This document shows, piece after piece, positions 53,597 through 64,000 of a DNA stretch of 64,000 nucleotides (its first letter is position 1; every line of letters begins with the position of its first letter). The notes below the pieces were generated by a model that did no database searches, was not told the origin of the DNA, and saw nothing but the letters and a program-made list of their open reading frames with translations. Made by a program: the position numbers and the translations under genes. Source of the stretch: Motacilla alba alba (lineage: Eukaryota > Chordata > Aves > Passeriformes > Motacillidae); assembly GCF_015832195.1 (NCBI RefSeq), contig NC_052032.1, forward strand, positions 9,864,618 to 9,928,617, given 5' to 3'.

Positions 53597-55858
53597 CTGC
53601 AGCAAAGTGGAGACTAAATTAAAGTCACCTGCATGGAAACACCTCTGATGTCCTGGCAAAAGCAGCATGAGCATGTGACAGCACGAGATTTACCTTCATA
53701 CTCACCTCACAAAATGCCATTTTCCTTACTTTGCTCTTCCAAAGCAGCGACAAACGCCACGGCCTACGACGTGCCCCGGCAGCACGGGTACCCGTGCCGG
53801 GCTGAGCTCAGCTCTGCCACACCAAAGGCAGCAGGGACAGCACCACGCAGCCAAAGGGGACTCGCACAACAAAGATGTTCAGGGTGGATTCTTGGACCTC
53901 AAGGTCCAACTGCTCTAGGCTACATTTATGCAAATGGAAACCAGGATGCTCAAAAACACTTTCACTAAAATCTTGAGTGATTTTAGTGCTCGTGAAAACT
54001 TACGGAGAAGGCTTCAAAGCAGACATGCAGGAGCATGGATAAAACCCCGATTCAGTGAAACTTTTCATGCACTTGAAGGCGAGCTTATGCTCAGATCCTG
54101 TCCTGGGTTATACTCATAAGTGACCAACAATTACAAATCAGGCCTAAAAGCATCATGATGGCCTAGAACCCAAAACGACTTGTGTAAATATTATTTTAGT
54201 TCTGTGTAAATGAAAACAAACATACTACAAATATTCTACATATTTGTATTACAATAAACTACTCCTTTGCAGGAGCCAATTCTTTCATATCCTTATCCTG
54301 TCACTGGATTATTTTTTCCAGCTGAGATTTAAACATCACATATGATTAAGCTTTCATCTCTGATCAAAAAATAGTTCTATGTATTTCCACAATAAAGACA
54401 CATACAAATGCTGCTTTGGGAAAAGATTAAAGGTGTAGAAACTTTTTTGTCTCTTGGACTTCTAACCAGGCATCGTGTTAACTCTCGGAACTGTGACCTC
54501 AGTGCTTGTAGCAGACAGGCAAACCCAACACTCCAGTTCCAATGTCTGTTATCAGCGAGTGCTCCCAGCAATGGAGTTTGCTGGAGGTTTGTATGTGCTG
54601 CACCACACTCCTCACTGCTGAGCCTCAGCCTCAGAGCAGGGTAGGACAGAGCTGCCATGGCCAGCAGGGCTCTCTGCACTGAGCAGGGACAGGGCTGGGA
54701 GCATCGGCAGCAGCAGGCCGAGGGTGGAGGGGAGGCACTGCAGGGACAGGGGCTTTCCCAGAGCTGCACTGCCGGTGCTGGTGCTCCTGCCTGTCACTGC
54801 AGGGGGATAAGCAATGCTCAAACTGCGTGTTTGCTGGGAGAGCCACTGATCTGAAGTTAATTTGTAAATGCAGCAAAACACATTGTTTCTAAAAGGTCAG
54901 CAGGTGAAGCTGTGTTGGAATATCAGCTTAATTACCTGGGCTGTAGGGAGGAATGGGCACCAAGCAGCACATGGCTGCACTGCTAAAAGCTGCTAAATGG
55001 CTATTCCAGGTATGGTCCTAAATATATGTACTATAGCTTTTTCTGTGAAGGGAGAAATGTCTAAATTAGCACTTTCTCACCAATAGCTGTTTACCAGCAT
55101 ACCTTCTTCCTCTGGATATTTGCTTAATCGTCTTGTTCTAAATACTTCTGAAGCAACAGGACAGAAAATTTGCAGAAAGCCATTTTTATGACTGCGGATC
55201 TGGCACTGCTTTGCTAATTATCAGACAAGTGACTTTAAGCTATGAGATGCTGGAGCAAGAAAAATCTTACATTCACTTTTACACTATCAAAATATTATTT
55301 AAATATTACAGATCCCACATCTCATAAAACAGCTATTATATACCCAGGGAACTTTCATAATACAGCTATTTAGAGTTTTATACCAGAGAAAACATTACAG
55401 AAGGATAATTTTGGGTCTGTGACGTAACAGCTTGTGAGCAGACTGTTATCTCAAACTAATTCTGGATGTCTTTTGAGGTTTTTATAAAGTGGTATTCAAA
55501 ACAGAGCCTTGTGAGTAGATCAGAGGTGCTAGTTCATGTGCAGCAACAAGTGCAACCCGAAGGAAATGCCTAAAGGAAACGCCACCAGATGAGAACTGGT
55601 TTGGCAGTATATGGAGGAAGAAGTGTTTCTCAATTAGCAGTGAGGGTGTTTCCAGTAATTTCCAAAGCAAAGCTCTTCTAGATGAATATCTTATTTCCTT
55701 CTGAAATTGAGGACTGGTTTGAAAATACTTTAAAGTCAATCAGCCATGGGAGAGAGATGCCTTGTGCTGGATGAAGCCAGGCTCACACACACCAGGCTGC
55801 AGGAGACCTGAAGTGCTGATTTGGGGAGAACATGCTGGAGTCAACTGAATACTCAATT

Positions 55859-55879
55859 CAAAAAAAAAAAAAAAAAAAA
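55859..55879. repeat. poly-A tract
   Basis: An uninterrupted run of about 20 A on the + strand inside a DENND1A intron. No associated element was recognised. Confidence 0.9.
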
Positions 55880-58800
55880 GGGAGAAAATAACACTGAAAA
55901 ATGTCTGGTACCTAAAAAGATTCAGTAGAGAAAGCAGACGGAATCTACGAGGCAGCTGTTTTATTATCCAGCCAGATCCCTGCACAGCACACTCTGCTTT
56001 TTACATGCTCCCATATGCACAGCTCACAAACTGGGATGACAGGAACAGTGTATGCTTTACAGCATATATTTTTAATTTACACTCTGAAATACTTCAATGG
56101 AAATCTGCTGGGTCCTGTGATAAAAATAATCTCCATGTTTTAAGGGATGCCTCGTTCTTCAAGCCAGTTTTGTAGACTGGGAAGGTAGAACAAGCCTGGC
56201 AAAAATGCAGCAATGCCTTAAGCCGAAATCCCAAAACCACGAGAACGCCACTGTGGATTATTATTGTTGAGAACTGATGCTGTTCTTAAAACACACACCT
56301 TAAACAATACACTCCTGGGCTGTAGAGCCGAATGATATTTTATTTCTTTTATCTGTAATTAAAAAAAGCCAAAAAACAAAAAAACCAAAGAATTTTGAGA
56401 ATTACATGGATCTCAGACAGGCCACACCCAAAGTAGCATGTGCTGCTCTGTGATGTAGACAGGAGGAGCATGATGGCACCTGTGCTTAAAGACTTGTCAA
56501 GGCTTCTGATGACTCCCCAGCTCCAGTAACAGGAGAGTCCACGTCCCATGCAAACCAGCAGTAAAACCCACAGAAGGTGGTATCAGTAAAATCTGAGACT
56601 GTGACCACTCAGTGCTCTGCTCTCACTTTCTGTCTGCTGAGCATCAACACTGACCTCCTCCCATCTATACATGCACTCAGCTCTTCTAAAAAATGTAAAC
56701 CACCCCTGAACCACCAAACTGATATTATCTGACACTGCAGTTTGAGGACTCCTGACATTTTCCGAAGGAGATGCCTGTCAACAGCCTCTTATTTACCTGG
56801 GCACAGAGCCCAGGTGCTGCAGATCACAGCCTGAAAGCCACTGCACACTGAGCTATGGGCAGTAGGTACCTCTTCCCACAGCAAACAGCAGCCTGCAGGA
56901 CACAAAATCTTTAATTCAATTTAGAGTGACTCTGGTTCAAAGAAGCCTCACACACGTTGTTTCCATTTTGCTCCCATGTGGTGAGGCCCTGGATAGCAAA
57001 GGATCACGCTGCAGACAGTAAGTACACAAGGCAGGAGCAGGCAGGGTTCTGCTGATCCCTTTTCCACCTGCTCTGCTCTGCTCCTGCAGGGCTCTCCCAG
57101 CCCTGATCCTCACTGGGCCTTCCTTGGCCATTTGCTCCAGCACTCACCACTGCTGGGGCAGGGATTCATTCACCACGACTCACTACTCTAAACACACACC
57201 AGCTTTTTGTTCTGAGAAGGTGTCAGAAAAAACAAAGACATTTCTACACAAAGAATGGACTTAGGGTCCATTTCTTTGAAATACTCACTGTGACACAGAA
57301 CTGTTCTCCTTGTCCTCTCAGGTAACCACTGGTGACTTTGTAGAATTTCTTGTTATTTCTTTGATATTTTGGCATCACTTTGCACTTCACTTTTTGCACC
57401 AGATTTTTTTCTGGACCCAGCAGTAACAGCAGAATCCTGTACTGCCAATATCCACTCCTCAATCCTAGATGGGTAACTGTGTGAGCACACAGGGATGTTC
57501 CTGGTACTACTCTAAGCCAGGATGGAACACATCCTATGGACTCTGCACTGCGCAGAGGCCTTACCCTGAAGCAGCACAACTTCATTTGTCCAGAATGAGA
57601 ATAAAACCCCAGCTCTCCACGACGTCGCTGCACAATGACAGGGCCATGAAGGAAAACTCCCTTAACTCTTCAAAGCAGGCTCTTTCTGGATTACAGCAAG
57701 CCAGCAAGGAGGGCTTTTGTACAACTATTCACAGAGGTAAAACTGGCAAGAGGTTGAAAGAGAATCTCACCGAGGTGATCATTTTTCCAGAGGACTTCTT
57801 CCAAAATGAGGTTCATTCTGCTGTGGTTTGTTTTCATTCTGTCTATTCCTCAACATACATGGATGGAGAGACATGTTGCAAAGAATCCCAGACTCCAGGA
57901 ATATATTTATCCCCATGTGTTAAAGCCTATCCATCTACTACCTCAGCAGAGTTTAAAATCACAGCTAATAGGTTAACAACTGCTTTTCTTCTGCTTCAGA
58001 TGAAGAATATCAGAAAGCTGGGGGAATATTCAGCTTCCCAATTTGTACTGACTGCTCAGTGCTACTTGCAATGTCTGTTTGACAGGACTGACATTTTGTA
58101 CCACTGTGAGATGGGAGAACGTGTGACATTTTTATTCATGGTGGCGTACGCCCTTGTAATGATCAGCCCTGGTCGATGTGCTTACTGCAGCAGCCCCGAG
58201 CCCTCGGAGAACAAACACGAGCCCGAGGTGCCAGCAGTTTGGCTGCCTTATTAAACACCACCAGGATTCTAACGAAGAGCAACTGCTGGAAAATCTCACT
58301 GTCAAATCCTCAAGGACATTGTCAACATGGAACTAACTACATATATTTTTCACTTAAAATACTAGAAAATCCAGCAATACGATATCAAATTTAAAGAAAA
58401 AAGCCACAGTGGTTTGTGTGTGCTTTTTAACTGGTCATTTTACCAGCTTTTTATTGGCTTTCTGTGGTCTTGATGCTGGAATTCAAATCAAAGAGATCAT
58501 GTAACCTGCATGATTTAAAAAGCTGGAAAATGGACATATCCCTTATTATCTCTTAACAGCTATTTCTCTCTAGCAAGTTACTTGCACAGAAAAAAAAAGA
58601 AAAAGAAAAAATACATGGTCTCTCATTTAAGGAATTCTATAAACAGCAATGACTCTCTGCTTCACTCACCTTCATCATTCACCAAGCCAGGCTGCATAAC
58701 TGGGGGGACACTCTCCCCCACACACCCACAGAAGGACACAGACCCGCTGTGTGCAGCCTGGCACTCACAACTCTTTTATGTGCTATTCATCAGCCCAGCT

Positions 58801-61611
58801 CTGAGGGGCAAATCTAAAAAATGCCTGGCCCAACAAACAGCCACAGTGGGGTCAGCATTTACACGAATTATATGTTTCACATACTCTTTCCCTTTAATCT
58901 CCTGGTTTAATCCAGTGGCCCAGAGGTCAATTCAGACAGTTCTGGCCTAACTGCACATATCAACTTCATAAGTAATACATAAGAAGGCTCTGGATGCTGA
59001 TCTACATTGATAGAGAAGCAAGTCACCCATAAGACACTGTGAGCTCTCCTCAGGTTGTCAATCTAGGTGATTTGGGTAGCCTTGCATGTACTGATATATT
59101 TATTTTCTATGTATGTATTATTTATAAAGCACAACTCTCCTTCCACATGGCAGCAGTGATGGACCAAGATCCTCCCTGCGAGATATTTATGGGTTCCTCA
59201 GCAGAACAGGACTAACAAGGAGACTCTGCAGACACGTTACAGCTGCTGTCACTGTCACAAGGCCTGGGAGGTGGCTCTGCCAGCCTTCCCTTCACACATG
59301 CAGGCAGTGCAGCACCTGACAGGCTGTTCTCAGGGCAGCAGTGATTGCCAGCATCCCTGTAAGGAGCGCTCCGAATACCGAGACAGCTGGAAAACACTGA
59401 AAGCCACGGTCTGCAATGTGTTTTTTCATGGCTGAACACTTACATGTGCTGGATGCAGGCTGGGGCCACACTCTCACTGCAAAGCATGAATTCCTGCATG
59501 GCATGGCCCCAGGCCCCTGGCTGCAGTGGCTGGAGAGAACCCAGCTGGGCCTGCTCCTTGGGAAGCCCTGGGGAGCAGGTGCAGGAGGGCAGAGACCCCG
59601 GGCACGCTCTGCAGGTGCTGCTCACGCTCGTCCCACGTTGGCACACGTGGCCAGGGCATTCCCTAACTCCCACCACATGGATTGCCATCTCTGCTAATCC
59701 TGCACACCACAAAGCACAACTTCAATCCGATGCATCACTGTCTTGTCCACTGCCATTGGTTTTACCACTCTGACTAAGAACACTGTCCCCTGAGAACCTG
59801 ATGGGACATTTGGGCTCAAGCAGACATTAGATGGACAAGTGCTTCTGGGCCAAGACATTTGTCCTTCTTGTGAGGTGACTTTTACTCAGCAACATTGAAT
59901 TCCTTACTGAAAGGAACAGGCAAAGAAAGGGGTGAGAACAAATGAGGGTAGAGATATGCTTTCTGAAGACAAAATCATTTTAAAGAAATTACACTTTTGC
60001 TAATTCCATAAAGAATCGAAAGGAGAGAGGGAGGAAACCCCATGTGGCTCCAGAGAAAGGAAATGGGAACCCACATTGCTCATCCCTGGGAAGAGTGGAA
60101 GGGAGGCTCATTTTCTTAATGAAGGTCCTGCTATTGTCCAAGCAGCTCAGAGTGGCCAGAAGAGGGGCTGGCTCTGCAGCCAGAGCATACAGTTCCATGA
60201 ATATTAGCAAATGAACTTGTTTTCCCCTTTCCCCTTTGGTTTCTACCTCAGTGCCACACAATGCCTGCTGTGATCCAGGGGAATCTGCCATTGTTCCGAT
60301 GCACCTGGGTGTGAAGGGAGTCACAGGGTCTGGCAAAGGAGCCTTCCTCCCTTCCCTACTTCATCCCTTTTACCCTGGAGATAATCCCTCCTCTGCTGCC
60401 TCTGGCCTCAGTGATCCAGCTCTGCATTCCTGGAATGTAGCTGGGTGGTGTTCTCCCCATCTTTCCCCTGACCTCTTAATGCCGTTTAATCTCCTGGAAG
60501 AAGAGCACTGCCCTACAAAGCAGAGTGGTTTGTTCCGTGTGCCCAAGTGCAGACTGTGACTAGGAAAAATGAACACGTTCATTTACAGCAAAAGGGTTCC
60601 AAACAGCAAATAAGATGGCAATTTCCATGCTGTGGCCTGCAAGAGTTTCACAGCAGTCAGAGTGAGCCAGGGAGAGAACTCAGAGAAGCCTTTCCACAGT
60701 CAGACAAGCTGCTTCAATACATTAGTGCATTTTCCATTTGTCTCATAGCTATTTACATTAGTCCCCAGAGCACTGATTCTCTGTAGTTTGCATCAAGAGT
60801 GGAACATGACTGAATCTCTCCCCTAAAGATATATGTGGAAGAGTCTTTTGTATTTTCTTAAGCTTTACACCTTTTGGTGCATAAATGGAATTAAATATCC
60901 TATTTCCTGGTAAATAAAAACAAGCCATAGAAAACATAAACCCAGCTAAGCTGACAAAAGACATTCTAATTATAACAGACACAATTAGAGAGCTGTACAG
61001 AACTGCCAGGATCGCTTGCTTCTAATGAAATTACTCCCTTTCCCAACAAGTGATGTTTCTGGCAGCTTATCATTTGCTGGTTTAATTGTACTAAACCAGG
61101 GGTGCTACTGACTGTGGGAAAGCTCCTAAGGAGGAACGTTCCTAAGGGCAGGTTTGATTTTGAAGCCCTTGGGCTCATCCTGCATGCTCACACCACCTCT
61201 CCCAGACTGGAGAGGTAGCAATCCTGGATGAACTCTGTAGGTCCTGCCAGAGTAGCCCCAGCCGCTGCTCGCTTGGACAAGGAACCCGTTCAAAGCAGTC
61301 ACCGTGACACTGTGCAGTGTTCATTCTCCAAACAGGTCAAAGACAACACAGACACATATGTTCTACCTAAAAGGTACAAGTGTGGGCATGGAAACACGAG
61401 CCCAAACCCCCGAGTCACAAATCACCTGCATTAGTGTCCCCCCCTGCCTGGTCAGGGCTTACTGGGCTCCCAGGGCTGCCCTGCCTGGCACACTGGGAAG
61501 GATCCCAAGGACAGCTCTGGCAACTGAAGAGGCAGCATGTGTTCGATGCTTTTAGGACACTTTGGTCAGCTTTTAAGACAACAAACCAGAAGAAAGCAAG
61601 TACTGGACATT

Positions 61612-61830
61612 CATAGAATCATTAAGGTTGAAAAAGACTGGAAAAATCATCAAGTCCATCAAGCACCACAAGAGATGTTCTCTGTAGCACTAGATCTTCC
61701 ATAATAATTAACCTGACTCTTCCCCCAAACTTAAAGCACTGCTCAGTACTACAAACCTTCCATCTGAATCTCGGCCTTGGCTTGAAAATTGTTCCCTCTT
61801 CTCCCCACACATTAAACCCTAAGCTGCCTG
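61612..61830 (-). mobile_element. CR1-type LINE 3' fragment
   Basis: The + strand reads CATAGAATCATTAAGGTTGA, then AAAAGACTGGAAAAATCATC and AAGTCCATC, which is the reverse complement of the well-known 3' end of avian CR1 elements (...TTTTCCAACCTTAATGATTCTATG). It is diverged and 5'-truncated; the left-hand end on the - strand (about 61830) is uncertain. This is one of the main signs that the window is avian. Confidence 0.65.
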
Positions 61831-62279
61831 TGCTGCTCCTGCTGCTTGTTGAGTAAAGTTGTGCTGTCCCAGAGCCCGTGGCGATAGCTCCTGTATGTGG
61901 CTGATGCAGGGATCAATAAAGGTACACCCTGGGTAAAGCATGCAAAGTGCCACCCAGGAAAAGCAGTGCTCCCGCCCTCCCACGGTGGCGTGTTAGTAAG
62001 AACACTCCGTTTAGATCTTCACTACACTGCCCCAGGCTATCTGGCTAAAAATCCTTCTTTTCACCATCACGGGGAGCTTTCCCACAATGTCTTTGTACTG
62101 CAGAAAGCATCACCGAAACATTCCATAATAAACAAGGCTCTCCAATGACGCCTGATCACCACTCACCAAGAAGAGCCAGGACATACAGAATCTCCCCCAT
62201 CAGCCAATTACTGCCAAATTTTGGTGAGCCATCAGCTGAGGGGCTGTGCTTTTACTGGCAGTTCAAGATATTTTACTGA

Positions 62280-62900
62280 TTTTTTTTTTAGCCGAACAAC
62301 TGCAGATACACAACTGCGTTTGGAAAAGCCAGCAACTCCCTCACTCTAGGGTGAGAGATAATGAGTTAAAATTAAAGGTTGTTGCTGGCTCGCTAGCCCA
62401 TCCCCCTTTAGCTAATCTGTCATGTAATGAAGAGAAGCACCCAGCACAGGACAGCTCGCTGCCGGCTCACTTACAGCGAGCTGATTAAGAATGTTCAACC
62501 AACAGCAGACTGCAGACCTTTCCGAGGAAAATAAATAGACTGTATGCAAATGTGTTTGTCACTTTGACAGCACGTCTCAATTAAAGGCCCGCGCGGCGGC
62601 GGAGCGCCGCTGCAGCGCTGCGGCCGGGCTCGCTGCACCGCCCGCCCCGAGCCGGGCCCTGACCCCAGCGCATGCATGCATTTTAAACCTCGCTGCCAGC
62701 CGCACAATGCTGCACTCCGAGAGAGCCCCTGACAATGAGAAAAAAGCCTCTTTCATCCTCTTCAGTTTAGAAGAGCTGTGAATGCACAAACAGCCCTTAT
62801 TTCAGAGTTCTTGTGCCTTTTTAATTGTTCCCACCTTCTGTATTCTAGACAGAGTTAAAAGTGACATTAAAATCTCTGCCTTTAATCACGAGTTAGAAGC
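62280..62900. promoter_or_regulatory. candidate conserved enhancer or CpG island in DENND1A intron
   Basis: An octamer (ATGCAAAT, 62544-62551), a CATGCATGCA word (62671-62680), several AATTAA-type words and a compact CpG cluster (about 62587-62665) lie within 600 bases, in contrast to the surrounding AT-rich intron. There is no coding frame of interest. This may be an orphan CpG island or developmental enhancer. The evidence is motif content only. Confidence 0.3.
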
Positions 62901-64000
62901 CATCTCCCATTTATACAGTAAATGTTGCTGCTTTTTTCCTCCCCAAAGCCTTAATCTATATTTCATAAACCTGAACGTCTTCTCCTTTTGAATGAACGTA
63001 CGATTTCATTTTTGTTTTGGCATTGGGCTATGAGGAAGAGCAGACCCGCGCCAGGACGAAGGCTGAGTCAGCCAGCCCTACAACTGCTAAGTCAGATTGG
63101 TTTTTGGAAAGCAACATTTGTAATGTGATGACAGCAATAAGCATTTAGCCAGCAAGCCTCTCCCCACAGCCAGGGGTCAGGAAAGCTGATGTGTGTTTCT
63201 TCAACACAGAAAAGTGATCATTAAAAAATTTGAAAGTGACTGTTAAAAAACCTCATGAATTTAAATTTGCACTTCCCAGTCAAATATATATTTCATTAAT
63301 CTACCATCATGTTTGAACCATCCATCGTTCACAAAAATCTAAAGGAAAAACTGAAAATAAATTGCAACATTATCTGATTTCTGACTGCTTCAAATGAAAT
63401 GTAACGTGTCCCTGGTGCAGCTAGAAGGCTGCATTCCTCCAGTAGCCCCAACTCCTCTCAACTGTAGTGGCACTGAAAGTAACAGAAAAGTAACTCTCTA
63501 CTGAAAATATTTAATTGGAAGAGAATGATTTTTAAAAAGTCGCCGAGCACTTTGTTTTAGCACACTGGTTAAAGTACTGAAAAAATAAATCTAATTCTGC
63601 AATGATGCAGACAACATTGCTCTGAGCGCTGATCAGACCTCGGCTACCCCATCTAACACCTGAACAGTCAGTGCAGCCACACCAACCCTATTCATAGACA
63701 CTTCTCTAAAACTGCTTTGCTTCACATTCTATAGTGTTTTACAATTGCTTTAAATTTACACTTTGCTTCCTTAGAAGAAATCAGATATTCCCTCCTGTTC
63801 TCTGGTCAGAACAGTGTAAAGAACAGATACAGCAAAAGAAAAGAGAACTGTGAACACAAATCATGTCATTTTTTGAGTCAGCCTATACTTAATAGGGGAA
63901 CACTGGCAAACGGATAATAAACACTGGATGTTTTTCCATGAAAATCACAGCAAATACAACATTTTCTAAACAGCTAGCTCTTCAAACCCCACCCCCAAAC

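Larger units (their letters stand above)
53629..64000 (-). other. DENND1A: DENND1A intron, right edge of window
   Basis: 10.4 kb with no DENND1A exon recognised. In particular the segment ending VHFGQ was not found, so the next upstream exon lies beyond the window. Contents: an A-run at about 55860-55879, a 261-codon antisense frame (57469-58254) judged doubtful, a CR1-like fragment near 61612-61830 and a CpG- and motif-rich stretch at 62280-62900. Confidence 0.65.

Noticed and set aside
57244..57633. - strand frame ending near a GTGAGT donor, considered as a further DENND1A exon
   Set aside because: The peptide (for example GYLRGQGEQFCVT) has no resemblance to DENND1A and no convincing acceptor.

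Overview
This is a vertebrate nuclear genome window, most likely from a bird and perhaps a passerine. The evidence is split genes with canonical GT-AG introns, a CR1-type LINE fragment, an avian-style solo LTR, very GC-rich coding exons inside AT-richer introns, and compact introns. The species call is an inference; the two gene identities are firm.

Positions 1-4490 are 5' flank with one probable solo LTR. A CpG island at about 4490-4862 marks the main promoter of CRB2 on the + strand. CRB2 runs from 4863 to 35242 in 13 coding exons whose splice phases all agree: 4407 nt including the stop, or 1468 residues. The protein is a Crumbs apical polarity receptor: signal peptide, 13 EGF-like repeats, LamG, EGF, LamG, two EGF, LamG, five EGF, one membrane helix and a 37-residue tail ending ERLI. 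The C-terminal tail is of the CRB2 type ([12 protein letters not shown] ... [11 protein letters not shown]).

From about 38.7 kb to the right edge lies the 3' end of DENND1A on the - strand, a DENN-domain Rab35 exchange factor. Four coding exons (49864-49776, 46073-45945, 43718-43463, 42602-41334) join in phase and end in LRKRWETFE. A fifth, probably optional, proline-rich exon lies at about 53596-53537. The rest of DENND1A is outside the window. CRB2 and DENND1A are convergent neighbours, as in the human 9q33 region, which separates this locus from CRB1/DENND1B.

The most interesting signals are in CRB2. (1) A second complete membrane-helix-plus-tail exon lies 0.9 kb downstream (36110-36328). 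It has the same splice phase and a 37-residue tail that aligns gaplessly to the first, but it looks like CRB1 ([12 protein letters not shown] ... RVEMWN). The gene therefore appears able to make either a CRB2-type or a CRB1-type intracellular tail. (2) A separate signal-peptide exon (23566-23617) in intron 6, beside a GC-rich stretch, ends in the phase needed to join exon 7. This predicts a short isoform with its own promoter. Together these give up to two starts by two tails. The DENND1A introns hold several homeodomain-site-rich stretches that may be conserved enhancers, plus local tandem duplications.
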